Shown here: piece after piece, positions 41,956 through 51,143 of the stretch
Position numbering within the stretch: position 1 is the first letter of the stretch
How the letters are laid out: the number at the start of each line of letters is the position of its first letter
Assembly (NCBI RefSeq): GCF_022369515.1
Contig: NZ_CP059724.1
Location: 4,712,001 to 4,776,000, forward strand
Length of the DNA stretch: 64,000 bases
Direction: 5' to 3'
Origin: Paenibacillus sp. 19GGS1-52
Lineage (GTDB): Bacteria; Bacillota; Bacilli; Paenibacillales; Paenibacillaceae
Program-made: the position numbers and the translations under genes
Notes under the pieces: generated by a model
Seen by the model: only the letters and a program-made list of their open reading frames with translations
Database searches by the model: none
What the model was told of the DNA's origin: nothing

Positions 41956-42941
41956 CAACCCAATCTCCATTCAAAATATTGCCGCTGCTGCTACCCGCTG
42001 CCTTTCTTATTATTCTCGGCGTCTTTTGGCTGCCAGATCATCTAGAACTGCTGGATAATGCCTATATCGACACCTTCAAAACAGCCTTTATCGGCATTTT
42101 GCTGGAAGCTTTACCGTTTGTGTTAGCCGGAGCACTACTCTCCTCGCTGCTGCAGGTGTTTGTACCGGATGAAATGATCTCACGCTGGATTCCGCGGCGG
42201 CCAGTACCAGCGATTCTATTCGCCTGCCTGCTCGGAATCCTCTTTCCAGTCTGCGAATGCGGAATGATCCCACTCGTCCGCCGCTTAATTCATAAGGGCA
42301 TGCCGCTTTATGTGGCTATTGTATTTATTTTAGCAGGACCGATCTTAAATCCGGTTGTTTACGGGGCGACGCTGACCGCCTTTCGCAGCCACCCAGAACT
42401 GGCTTATGCCCGCATGGGCTTAGCTTTCAGCGTGTCCTGCATCATTGGCCTGATTATCTATGCAACCGTGAAGAAATCACCGTTACGACTGTCTGTCCAA
42501 CGTGAGAGTGAGGATACGCATCACCGCAGTACACGTGGGGGAAGACTGGCATCCGTCTTTGTGCATACCTCTGATGAGTTTTTTGAAATGGGCAAATATT
42601 TGATCATTGGCTGCCTGTTAACCTCAGCTATCCAGACGTTTATGGTGCGTGACAGCTTAATTGCGATAGGTGATAAACCACTTGGCTCTTATCTTTTTAT
42701 GATGGGACTGGCCTTTATACTCTCCCTTTGTTCTACTTCGGACGCCTTCGTCGCCTCGACCTTTGTGCATACTTTTTCGGCGGGCTCCCTGCTTGCCTTT
42801 ATGGTGCTTGGTCCGATGCTCGATTTCAAAAACTCAATGATGCTGCTGGCGCTATTCAAAACCAAATTCGCCCTCTATTTGTTCTTTCTGATCATCTCTG
42901 GCGTATTTATCGGTGCCGTGTTGCTTTCCGTGTGGCTATGA
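41952..42941 (+). CDS. Permease of the PF03773/UPF0718 (YcgR-like) family
   Basis: 329 residues, about eight spans in two halves. The conserved LFPVCECGMIPLVRR (about 97-111) with two cysteines, and FILAGPILNPVVYGA (about 125-139) are family marks. The central loop is polar (VQRESEDTHHRSTRGGRL). TTG start overlapping the GTPase stop. Relatives are proposed metal/metalloid exporters or importers; the substrate here is most simply zinc or a similar ion (inference). Confidence 0.85.
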   Translation: MTTQSPFKILPLLLPAAFLIILGVFWLPDHLELLDNAYIDTFKTAFIGILLEALPFVLAGALLSSLLQVFVPDEMISRWIPRRPVPAILFACLLGILFPVCECGMIPLVRRLIHKGMPLYVAIVFILAGPILNPVVYGATLTAFRSHPELAYARMGLAFSVSCIIGLIIYATVKKSPLRLSVQRESEDTHHRSTRGGRLASVFVHTSDEFFEMGKYLIIGCLLTSAIQTFMVRDSLIAIGDKPLGSYLFMMGLAFILSLCSTSDAFVASTFVHTFSAGSLLAFMVLGPMLDFKNSMMLLALFKTKFALYLFFLIISGVFIGAVLLSVWL

Positions 42942-42978
42942 CAATCCAATCCTTTATATAACAATGGAGAGAAGGGAC

Positions 42979-43824
42979 ATGATGAATGACTCCAAGAGCA
43001 TCCGGATTCACTATGGTTTACGCGCAGTTATTCTACTGGCCTTCGCCCTCTACATTGGGCATTTGGTCCAGCAGGATGCTCTGAATTATTATGTAGCGCC
43101 CAAGCTGGCGCGGTGGGTGAAGCTCTGTCCGGTGCCCCTGGTGCTGATGGCGTTCAGCCTAGTCGTGCAAGCGTTATTCGGCAAAGGCAGCGTATTATGC
43201 GACTGCGACCATCGACTCCCCCGCTCAGGTCATAGAAGCGTTGTTCTATACGGATTGTTTCTTTTCCCGCTATTGCTCGGATTTCTCCTCCCTGACCGGG
43301 CTTTAGGCAGCATGGCCGTAGCCAAAAAAGGAATTTCGCTTTCCTATCCGTCCTCCGATCCTTATCAGGAAGAATTCGCCATACTGGCCCAGAAATTATT
43401 CGCACAGCCTGTCATACCCGTATATCCAGCCATTTTCTCCGAAACCTTTGGCGCCATTGATATCTACAAACACCAATTTGAAGGTAAAGAGGTCGCTGTT
43501 GCGGGCTTCCTCTATCCTACTGAAGCCGGATCCGCGAACAATACGTTTGCAGTAAGCCGTTTTCTGGTACAATGCTGTACGGCAGATGCCGCTCCCTTTG
43601 GAATTATGGTTGATCCAGGCAAAAAAATAAGCCTGCCGGCCGATACCTGGATAAAGGTTCGGGGCAAGCTTCATATTGTGCATTACAAGGGCCAGGAAAT
43701 CATGCAAATCACCGCAGAGTCCATCACACCGATTTCTCAGCCTGCTACACCCTACATTTACACGAGCACTGACTCCATTGCTGCATGGGATCAGTTACAG
43801 ACTGCAGCTAAGACTGCTAAATAA
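42979..43824 (+). CDS. TIGR03943/UPF0703 (YcgQ-like) membrane protein
   Basis: 281 residues from ATG at 42979 (GGAG 9 bases upstream; the frame opens at 42913). N-terminal spans (AVILLAFALYIGHLV, LVLMAFSLVVQALF, VVLYGLFLFPLLLGFLL) enclose a cytoplasmic or extracytoplasmic CDCDH motif. The soluble C-terminal half contains FLVQCCTADAAPFGIMV, typical of the family. It is always paired with the YcgR-type permease in relatives. Confidence 0.85.
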   Translation: MMNDSKSIRIHYGLRAVILLAFALYIGHLVQQDALNYYVAPKLARWVKLCPVPLVLMAFSLVVQALFGKGSVLCDCDHRLPRSGHRSVVLYGLFLFPLLLGFLLPDRALGSMAVAKKGISLSYPSSDPYQEEFAILAQKLFAQPVIPVYPAIFSETFGAIDIYKHQFEGKEVAVAGFLYPTEAGSANNTFAVSRFLVQCCTADAAPFGIMVDPGKKISLPADTWIKVRGKLHIVHYKGQEIMQITAESITPISQPATPYIYTSTDSIAAWDQLQTAAKTAK

Positions 43825-44221
43825 CCGCATCCAGCTCATCCTCGTCATCTGCGGACTTATTGGGATTGAAGACCTCAACCATGATGCGGGCCGGAATGCA
43901 AATAATCTGCTGCTTGGGTTTGGAGATAAAGCCCATCTCCAAAGCAATTCGCAGCGGCGCATCAGAATATGTCATTTGAATCCCATAATTGAATACTTTA
44001 AGCGTATTATGACCAAATTTGGTTTGGATATCGATAATTTGCTCTTCTTTCGTTAACGATACGGTCTTGTACTCTTTGCCATTCACTGTAATAATAGCCT
44101 GCAAATCACCCTGTTGATAATGCTCGTTGTGGTTTTTGTATAATTTGACTCCATAGATAGAGGCGGCTGCCAGCAGAACCAGCAGGATGATGAACAAATC
44201 ACCGCGTTTTATTTTTTGCAA
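43817..44221 (-). CDS. NusG domain II (NusG_II) membrane-anchored protein
   Basis: 134 residues. One N-terminal span (DLFIILLVLLAAASIYGVKL), then a beta domain: ITVNGKEYKTVSL, TKFGHNTLKVFNYGIQMTYS, GFISKPKQQIICIPARIMVE. The domain normally lacks DNA-binding and sits outside the cell in such proteins. The C-terminal codons overlap the YcgQ-like gene end by 8 bp, tail to tail. Confidence 0.85.
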   Translation of the reverse strand: MQKIKRGDLFIILLVLLAAASIYGVKLYKNHNEHYQQGDLQAIITVNGKEYKTVSLTKEEQIIDIQTKFGHNTLKVFNYGIQMTYSDAPLRIALEMGFISKPKQQIICIPARIMVEVFNPNKSADDEDELDAVI

Positions 44222-44300
44222 TATCGTTACCCTCTCGCTGACTCATTTCAAAACGTAATAATTAAGAACATTACAAATATATTAAGCTTAAAAACAATTG

Positions 44301-44489
44301 TCAATGCTTACCCCGCCGCTTTAGCACGATCCGCAATAATATTGTGATGGCCACGTAGATTAGAAGAACCACAACCAGTGTTACAGTACGCTCTATATTC
44401 GAGCCATCAGCGAACAGGACTGGACCAAGACCGAACAAGGTTGTCAATGCATATAACAATACAAATAGGACATTTATCAACCATATCAT
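44301..44489 (-). CDS. Small two-span membrane protein
   Basis: 62 residues from ATG at 44489 (GGAGTGGG upstream; the frame extends to 44552 over the kinase end). Two spans: WLINVLFVLLYALTTLFGLG and TVTLVVVLLIYVAITILLRI. The basic tail is VLKRRGKH. No family recognised. Confidence 0.65.
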   Translation of the reverse strand: MIWLINVLFVLLYALTTLFGLGPVLFADGSNIERTVTLVVVLLIYVAITILLRIVLKRRGKH

Positions 44490-44527
44490 TACAAACCCAC
44501 TCCAATTCGAAATATTACCATAACAAC

Positions 44528-47500
44528 TCATCTGCGGATGCGGACTGAACATTCCTTCAGAACTCTATCCAGCTCAATCACTTGAATCGGCTTCGAGATG
44601 AAGTCGTGCATCCCAGCCTGCAGACACAATTCCTCATCCTCTTTCCCCGCAAAGGCAGTAACAGCTACAATCACAGGATTTAGCCCACACTGCTCACGGA
44701 TAATTCCCGTTGCTTCAATACCATCCATAACTGGCATTTGAATATCCATAAAGACCAGATCATACGAATGAAGGAGCACGGCTTGTACGGCCTCCTCTCC
44801 ATTTACGGCCACATCGGCCACGTAACCCCGCTTCTTTAGATAAGCCAATAGCAGTTGACGGTTCACAGGATGATCTTCCGCAATCAGAATGGACATAGGT
44901 CCGTATTTCCCTTCAGGGGAAATCTCCGCAGCAACAGTTCGCTCCTTATCCGCTGAATAATCGTTCCTGACAGCTTTCTCTTGTTGCTGTTCCTCGACCG
45001 GAAGGGAGGCCTGCACTGTAAAATAGAATTCCGAGCCCTCTCCTTCATGGCTGTCCACACCTATAGTTCCCCCCAATAGCTCAGCCAGTTTCTTACTGAT
45101 AGCTAGTCCAAGTCCCGTGCCGCCATACTTTCGGTTGATGGTCGGATGTAGTTGCGAGAAGGATTGGAAGAGCAGCCCCTGACTTGCTTGCGGGATACCA
45201 ATTCCGGTGTCATGAACTATAAATTTAATGATCAGATTTCCTGAATCCTGTGACGACACAAGCTTCACTGAGAGGCTTATATCACCGATCTCCGTAAATT
45301 TAACCGCATTCCCCACTAAATTCACAAGAATTTGGCGTAATCTTGCCTCATCCGTCACAATTAATGCCGGAAGATCAGGATCAACTTCAGTGTTTAGTAA
45401 TAGCCCTTTTTCCTTCACCTTCGAATAGAATAGATCGCTGACGCTTTGCATCACATAACGGAGGTCTACCAATTGCTGTTCCAGTGTCATCATGCCAGCT
45501 TCAATTTTACTGAAATCCAGTACTTCATTCAAAATATGTAGCAGCGCTTCACTACTTTTATTAATAATCTGCGTATAGTAGTGCTGTTCATCATTAAGCT
45601 CTGTTCCCGAGAGCAAATCAGCCATGCCAATAATACCATTCATCGGAGTACGCAACTCATGACTCATGATAGCCAGAAACTCTGATTTAGCCCGGTCTGC
45701 CTGTTCTGCCGATTCCTTAGCACGCATAATGGCTTTCTCCTCGGTAATATCCCTGAAGACAACCACCGCACCCTTGCGCATGCCGTTATCAAACAGGGGT
45801 GTCATCCGGTATTTCACCAAAAAACTGGAGCCATCCTGTCTCCAGAATACTCCCTCTCTTTCTTCATACGAGAGACTCTCTGAAAGCGACTGGATTAAAG
45901 TCTTCTGCCCAGGATACGGATCACCAACAAGCCAGGTCTGTTGAATGGTATGCAGTTGACTGTTGGTGGACAATTCCCGGGGGTCATAACCCAGCATTAC
46001 TGCCGCTGAAGGGTTAATAAACATCGTTGTCCCCTCAAGGTTAATACCAAAGATACCTTCCGTAACCGAATTCAATATTAGTGCATGCTCATAGCTAAGC
46101 TTCTCAATTTGCTCCAGATGACGTTTACGCTCGGTGATATCACTAGTGATACTGAATACCCCTACCACCTGATTGTTTACCATAATCGGTACATAAATAA
46201 CACTAACCTCAACAGGATGCCCTTCCCGGTGAATCAGCCTGCTGTCGAAGATCTGGGCCTGTCCGTTCGCAGCCTTCCAGAAACGTTCATTCACATCATC
46301 CAGCGCTTCTGAATCAATAATTTCGCTATAGTAGGACAGAAGCAGACTTTCACAGGAATAACCCGTCAGCTGCTGCAAACTGGAGTTGACTGAGAGTGTA
46401 CGTCCAAGCAAATCCATTGCGCTAATCGCCGAAGGGTTGTATTCAAAAAGGGACTTATAGCGATTCTCACTTTCCTGAAGCTTCAATTCGTAGTGTTTGC
46501 GCTCGGTAATGTCACGAGTTACGCCCACAACCTCCTGAACCTCACCTTCGCCGGTATAGATATGCCGCAGGGTAGTTTCCACCCAAATATAAGAGCCGTC
46601 CTTGCGCAAGAAACGGAAGACTATCGGCTTAAGATTCAACCCCTTCATACTGCTCTGCATATAGTCCAGAACTCTAATGGCATCCATGGAATGAATGTAG
46701 TCTTGTCCACTGGTCTCTACCATCTCTTCAGGCGTATAACCAAACATAAAGAAGCAGATCGGAGAAGCATACAAATATGTAATTTGCTCATCCGCAGTAC
46801 TGCGGAAAATAAAGTCCTGTGAATTCTCGGAGATCAGACGGAAGTTCTTCTCACTGTCCCGCAACTGTTCCTCCATCTGGTAGCGTTCAGTCACATCCTG
46901 TACAACGCCGCTAATCCGGATAGGTCTCCCTGCTTCATCTACTACCACTTCCCAGTGGGCCTCGATGATCTTCGGCAACCCCGAAGAGGTTCTGATACGA
47001 AATACCGTTTCGCCGTTCTTTCCATTCTCCAAAGAGTAAGTTAAACCTTCAATGGTCTTCTGGTAATCTTCCTGATGAATAACGGAACGAATCAGTTCGT
47101 GATCATACACAGATTGGTTGCTGCTATATTCAGGAAAGCCAAAAATATGGCACATTTCCTTGGAAAGGGTTGCATACTGTTTCACTAAATCCCATTCCCA
47201 GGAACCCATTTGGGCCAGATGCTGTGATTTAGCCAGCATATCCTCATACTTCTTCCGCTCCGTTACATCACGAGCAATCGTCACTACCTGCTCCGCCTCG
47301 CCCGCTTCGTTACGCAGCACCTGATAGGAGCTCTCAATCCACAAATAATGTCCGTCTTTATGTCGTACTCTGCGGGTAAACACATCGCTATCCGAATAAA
47401 GATTGCCTTGCTCCCTCATCATTAAGGCGTCCTCAGGATGATAATATTCCGGTCTTTTTTTACCGATCATTTCATGAGGCGGGTATCCCAGCAACTTCTC

Positions 47501-47986
47501 AATCGAAGGAGACACGTAGTGCAACGTTCCATCCAAGTCACCAAAAGAGACCATATCCGGTGTATTCTGCGTAATCAAATTGTACAGATATTGTTTCTCC
47601 TGCAGCTTAGTCTCTGTAAGCTTCCGGTCCGTAATGTCGGTCATTTCTACCATCATAAAGGAAGGAGTATTCTCCTGAAATAATAAGAAAATATGAAGCG
47701 CTACCCAAATTATACTGCCGTCCTTGCACATGAGACGCTTCTCTTTGTCGAAAGCCGCTCCTGACCTCTGCAGCAGGTAATTTATGATATCTTCATGATC
47801 AATGGCCTGCTTATCCTCAGGACAAACCATATCAAGATAGCGTATCTGATGAAGCTCACCTTCAGTATAACCAAGCATTTCGCAAAGAGCCGGATTGGAT
47901 TGAAGCACCGTCCCGTCTTTCGAAGAGACCACTGCAAACCCGATAGAAGACCGCATGTACAGCTGCTCAAAAATAAAGTCAGACAC
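44528..47986 (-). CDS. Hybrid sensor histidine kinase with six PAS domains
   Basis: 1152 residues, no membrane span. Six PAS/PAC units occupy about 8-760, each with a TERK-type PAC end (MTDITDRKLTETKL, ARDVTERKKYEDML, VQDVTERYQMEEQL, TRDITERKHYELKL, TSDITERKRHLEQI, FRDITEEKAIMRAK). HisKA follows (SEFLAIMSHELRTPMNGIIG), then HATPase (ILVNLVGNAVKFTEIGDI, DTGIGIP, GGTGLGLAISKKL) and a C-terminal receiver with the Asp in LVFMDIQMPVMDG. It is cytoplasmic, so it senses an internal signal. No cognate output gene is adjacent. Confidence 0.93.
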   Translation of the reverse strand: MSDFIFEQLYMRSSIGFAVVSSKDGTVLQSNPALCEMLGYTEGELHQIRYLDMVCPEDKQAIDHEDIINYLLQRSGAAFDKEKRLMCKDGSIIWVALHIFLLFQENTPSFMMVEMTDITDRKLTETKLQEKQYLYNLITQNTPDMVSFGDLDGTLHYVSPSIEKLLGYPPHEMIGKKRPEYYHPEDALMMREQGNLYSDSDVFTRRVRHKDGHYLWIESSYQVLRNEAGEAEQVVTIARDVTERKKYEDMLAKSQHLAQMGSWEWDLVKQYATLSKEMCHIFGFPEYSSNQSVYDHELIRSVIHQEDYQKTIEGLTYSLENGKNGETVFRIRTSSGLPKIIEAHWEVVVDEAGRPIRISGVVQDVTERYQMEEQLRDSEKNFRLISENSQDFIFRSTADEQITYLYASPICFFMFGYTPEEMVETSGQDYIHSMDAIRVLDYMQSSMKGLNLKPIVFRFLRKDGSYIWVETTLRHIYTGEGEVQEVVGVTRDITERKHYELKLQESENRYKSLFEYNPSAISAMDLLGRTLSVNSSLQQLTGYSCESLLLSYYSEIIDSEALDDVNERFWKAANGQAQIFDSRLIHREGHPVEVSVIYVPIMVNNQVVGVFSITSDITERKRHLEQIEKLSYEHALILNSVTEGIFGINLEGTTMFINPSAAVMLGYDPRELSTNSQLHTIQQTWLVGDPYPGQKTLIQSLSESLSYEEREGVFWRQDGSSFLVKYRMTPLFDNGMRKGAVVVFRDITEEKAIMRAKESAEQADRAKSEFLAIMSHELRTPMNGIIGMADLLSGTELNDEQHYYTQIINKSSEALLHILNEVLDFSKIEAGMMTLEQQLVDLRYVMQSVSDLFYSKVKEKGLLLNTEVDPDLPALIVTDEARLRQILVNLVGNAVKFTEIGDISLSVKLVSSQDSGNLIIKFIVHDTGIGIPQASQGLLFQSFSQLHPTINRKYGGTGLGLAISKKLAELLGGTIGVDSHEGEGSEFYFTVQASLPVEEQQQEKAVRNDYSADKERTVAAEISPEGKYGPMSILIAEDHPVNRQLLLAYLKKRGYVADVAVNGEEAVQAVLLHSYDLVFMDIQMPVMDGIEATGIIREQCGLNPVIVAVTAFAGKEDEELCLQAGMHDFISKPIQVIELDRVLKECSVRIRR

Positions 47987-48114
47987 TGTGAGCTCCTCCT
48001 CTGAGATTGTGGGACTAAATAATTATTATTATACCTTTTCTTCGGAATATTTGCTGTATATATGAAGGATTTTCGAGCCTTTGAGTGCTGAATCCTCTAC
48101 TAACAATTCAAGAG

Positions 48115-48151
48115 AATAGGCTGCAGATCGGTTAGCGATCTGCAGCCTATT
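48115..48151 (+). terminator. Terminator-like hairpin in the kinase/SDR divergent region
   Basis: A 16-bp perfect stem (AATAGGCTGCAGATCG with its complement, loop GTTAG) ends in TTTTAC on the plus strand. There is no plus-strand gene upstream to terminate, so it may be a leader element of the SDR transcript. Confidence 0.5.
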
Positions 48152-48264
48152 TTACTAAAGAGACAGTGGTTTGCAGCTTTAGGCAATTTTCAGGCAGGAA
48201 CGGTCTACTTAGTCTCGTCATTTCAAGTAATAATAACCTTATAACAAATTTATGGAGGTCTATT

Positions 48265-49281
48265 ATGTTAACACAACAAGTTCCGATTGGCTCCGGTTTT
48301 GGAGCTTCCACGACAGCTGACGAGATCATTCGCGGCATTGATCTGAGTGGCACAATCGCCATCATCACCGGCGGTTATTCCGGTATCGGTCTGGAGACCA
48401 CACGTGTACTTCGTTCAGCAGGTGCGAAGGTTATCGTTCCAGCCCGCGATCTTGACAAGGCTTCCGCTGCGCTGAAAGAGATAGACGGAGTAGAGATCGA
48501 AGCTATGGATCTGATGGATCCAGCTTCAATCGATGCCTTTGCCGAGAAGTTTCTGGCCTCTGGCCAGCCACTGCACATTCTAGTGAACAGCGCAGGCATC
48601 ATGGCTACTCCCCTATTGCGTGATGCGCGGGGATATGAGTCGCAATTCGCAACAAACCATCTGGGGCACTTCCAGTTGGGGGCACGCCTATGGCCTGCTT
48701 TACGCCAAGCGAATGGGGCCCGGGTAGTCTCAGTATCCTCCTGGGGTCATCGCCAATCCCCCATCGTGTTTGACGATCCCCATTTCGAACGCCGCGACTA
48801 TAGTCCAATGTCAGCCTATGGTCAGTCGAAGACGGCCAACATCCTCTTCGCACTTGCGGTGGACGAGCGTGGTAAAGCTGCGGGCATACGTGCATTCTCG
48901 CTTCATCCGGGCAGCATCGTCGAAACCGGCCTCTCCAGATTCGCATCGAAGGAGCAGTTGCAAGCGATCGGGGTGATTGATGGAGACGGAAAACCTATCC
49001 TTGACCCGTCGAAGAACCTGAAGACGGTCGAGCAAGGGGCTGCGACCAGTGTCTGGTGCGCAATAAGCCCGCAACTGGATGGCATCGGCGGCGTCTATTG
49101 CGAGAACAATGACATCGCCCCGTTGGTGGAGGATGCGGCTAAATGGAACAATGATTCGGTGCGCCGAGTTGGATCATTGGCTCTTGGTGTCATGCCTTAT
49201 GCCGTCGATCCTGAAGCCGCTGATCGCCTCTGGAGCTTGAGCGAAGAGCTATTAGGATGGACGCCAAGTTATCGGGGATAA
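48265..49281 (+). CDS. SDR family oxidoreductase (retinol dehydrogenase-like)
   Basis: 338 residues from ATG at 48265 with TGGAGG 6 bases upstream (the frame opens at 48166). Nucleotide motif IITGGYSGIGLETTRVLRS (about 33-51), NSAGIM (about 113-118), catalytic Ser in VSVSSWGHR and YGQSKTANILF with the Tyr-Lys pair. NAD(P)-dependent; substrate unknown. Confidence 0.9.
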   Translation: MLTQQVPIGSGFGASTTADEIIRGIDLSGTIAIITGGYSGIGLETTRVLRSAGAKVIVPARDLDKASAALKEIDGVEIEAMDLMDPASIDAFAEKFLASGQPLHILVNSAGIMATPLLRDARGYESQFATNHLGHFQLGARLWPALRQANGARVVSVSSWGHRQSPIVFDDPHFERRDYSPMSAYGQSKTANILFALAVDERGKAAGIRAFSLHPGSIVETGLSRFASKEQLQAIGVIDGDGKPILDPSKNLKTVEQGAATSVWCAISPQLDGIGGVYCENNDIAPLVEDAAKWNNDSVRRVGSLALGVMPYAVDPEAADRLWSLSEELLGWTPSYRG

Positions 49282-49323
49282 ACACATATAGAAGAAGCTG
49301 ATCATCTGACCGATTTGACAAAA

Positions 49324-49357
49324 ACAACCCGCCGAGAACATAATCTCAGCGGGTTGT
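49324..49357. terminator. Hairpin between the SDR and the tRNA
   Basis: ACAACCCGC and GAGA pair with their complements around ATAATC-like loop. TTTTTGTCA follows on the minus strand and TTGTCG on the plus, so it can serve both the convergent SDR and the tRNA transcript. Confidence 0.65.
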
Positions 49358-49455
49358 TGTCGTAGAATCTATGAAATCTTAATTGTGCGAACCATTATCC
49401 AATTCTGAGTCAAAAGCAATCATATACAAATAGAAATGGATGGATGTAAGACAAA

Positions 49456-49481
49456 ATAAAAACCCTTCCGAAGAAGGATTT
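49456..49481 (-). terminator. Terminator of the tRNA-Leu gene
   Basis: A short GGAAGG/CCTTC stem with a TTCG-type loop, followed by GTTTTTATTTTG on the minus strand, 17 bp after the tRNA. Confidence 0.6.
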
Positions 49482-49497
49482 CATGTGTAAAGTATGA

Positions 49498-49581
49498 TGC
49501 GGTCAAGAGGACTCGAACCTCCACGATATTGCTATCACTGGCACCTGAAGCCAGCGCGTCTGCCAATTCCGCCATGACCGC
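49498..49581 (-). tRNA. tRNA-Leu (anticodon CAG)
   Basis: 84 nt. Acceptor GCGGTCA pairs with TGACCGC plus discriminator A. The anticodon stem CTGGC/GCCAG carries loop TTCAGGT, so the anticodon is CAG (codon CTG). A long variable arm (GTGATAGCAATATCG) and T-loop GGTTCGAGTCC confirm class II. CCA is not encoded (ATCA follows). Confidence 0.97.
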
Positions 49582-49695
49582 ATATTATGTATAGTAGTGA
49601 TTAATGGTGCAATCACCGTAATTAAGACTTTACTCCTTTTTAGAATAAAATGCAAGATATTTTTCTCATGCACCTTACTTTGGGCAATACCAACT

Positions 49696-50946
49696 TCAAT
49701 CCCCTACATAACGATTGTTTGCAGCGCCAAGTCCCACTACCAGCAGCAGTACACTTGCACCCAGCAGCAGCACCAGCGGAATACTCCAGCTGTTAGTCAT
49801 ATCGTGGAGTAATCCGAACAACACCGGCCCTGTTGCAGCCAATAAGTAGCCTACAGACTGGGCCATTCCGGAGAGTTCACTGGCTTCTTGGGTGCTTCTT
49901 GTGCGAAGACTGAAGAACATCATCACCAGTCCAAAAGCAAAACCACCAGCAATACCGATACAAATTGCCCATAAGGCCATCCAGTCGCTACTTCCGAGCC
50001 AAACTCCGCTAATCCCAAGGATGAATAGTACAGAACTAATAATGACCAGCGGACGCTGATTCTTCATACGTCCAGCCCATAGCGGTACGAAAAAGGTAAA
50101 GGGCAGCTGAGCCAGCTGCATCAGCGAAAGAATCCAGCCGGCATGGCTTGAAGTCATTCCGCGTTCAACCAGGATCACGGAGAACCAAGCAATCAAGACG
50201 TAATAGAGCAGCGACTGCAAGCCCATAAACAAGGTAACCTGCCAGGCCAGCTTGGAACGCCACATATTTCCTGTAGTAGACAAGGCGTTATTCCGACTCC
50301 CTTGACCCAGTTTACACATTTGCGGAATCCAGAACAGGGTGGCCAGAGCAGCGATCACGAACCAGAGGGCTAAAGTCCCTCTCCAGCCCAAGCCGGAATT
50401 CGCCAAGGGTACACTTATACCCGAGGCAGTAGCAGCACATATATTCATGGAAACTGTATAGACCCCAGTCATTAGACCAATATGATGCGGGAACTTTCCT
50501 TTGATTAACCCTGGCAGCAGTACATTGCAGACGGCTATCGAAAGTCCGAGCATGGCCGTACCTGTTAATAACATTACCGCTCCTGCTGATGAGCGAATCA
50601 GAATACCAATAGCCAGTGTTAGCATGGAAACTAACAGAACATTCGCCAAGCCGTAACGATGCGCCAGCTTCGGTGCAAACGGTGATACCAACGCAAAAGC
50701 AAGTAAAGGCAAGGTGGTAATGGCTCCTGCTAATGTATTGGTTAACCCGAGATCATCGCGGATCGTTTCCAGCAGAGGTCCAACAGAGGTAAACGGAGCA
50801 CGTAGTGCAGCTGCCACAAATATAATTCCCAGCACCAATAGCCAATGCTCATACCTAGAGCCGGACAAGCCTGTAGATAGAATCTTTCCTTCTATTAAAG
50901 CGTTTTTTTCTACTCTCATGTTTCTCTCTTGCTGCGTTGCCTTCAT
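49696..50946 (-). CDS. MFS transporter, CynX/NimT type
   Basis: 416 residues from ATG at 50946 (GGGAGGAAACAGG upstream). Twelve spans; FVAAALRAPFTSVGPLLETI (about 47-66), TTLPLLAFALVSPFAPKLAH and RYGL resemble CynX-like cyanate/nitroimidazole permeases. Substrate unknown. Confidence 0.85.
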   Translation of the reverse strand: MKATQQERNMRVEKNALIEGKILSTGLSGSRYEHWLLVLGIIFVAAALRAPFTSVGPLLETIRDDLGLTNTLAGAITTLPLLAFALVSPFAPKLAHRYGLANVLLVSMLTLAIGILIRSSAGAVMLLTGTAMLGLSIAVCNVLLPGLIKGKFPHHIGLMTGVYTVSMNICAATASGISVPLANSGLGWRGTLALWFVIAALATLFWIPQMCKLGQGSRNNALSTTGNMWRSKLAWQVTLFMGLQSLLYYVLIAWFSVILVERGMTSSHAGWILSLMQLAQLPFTFFVPLWAGRMKNQRPLVIISSVLFILGISGVWLGSSDWMALWAICIGIAGGFAFGLVMMFFSLRTRSTQEASELSGMAQSVGYLLAATGPVLFGLLHDMTNSWSIPLVLLLGASVLLLVVGLGAANNRYVGD

Positions 50947-51040
50947 CCTGTTTCCTCCCGGTTGCCCAAAAAACACACGATATCATTATACCTCTCATCC
51001 ATAGTTGCTGTACAAAGTTTCGTTTAAATTTAGTTCAGGA

Positions 51041-51104
51041 TTGACAAAGGGGTTAACCATCTTTAGTATCCATAGAATAACGTTCAGTTGAGAATCAGTC
51101 TCAA
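51041..51104 (+). promoter_or_regulatory. Promoter and palindromic operator of the ABC exporter
   Basis: TTGACA (51041-51046) and TAGTAT (51064-51069) are 17 bp apart. About 18 bp downstream of the -10 lies the perfect dyad TTGAGA-ATCAG-TCTCAA (51088-51104), which would sit in the early transcript. An operator is inferred; the repressor is unknown. Confidence 0.6.
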
Positions 51105-51143
51105 CATAAGGATACATAAAAATACAGAAAAGAGTGAACACCG

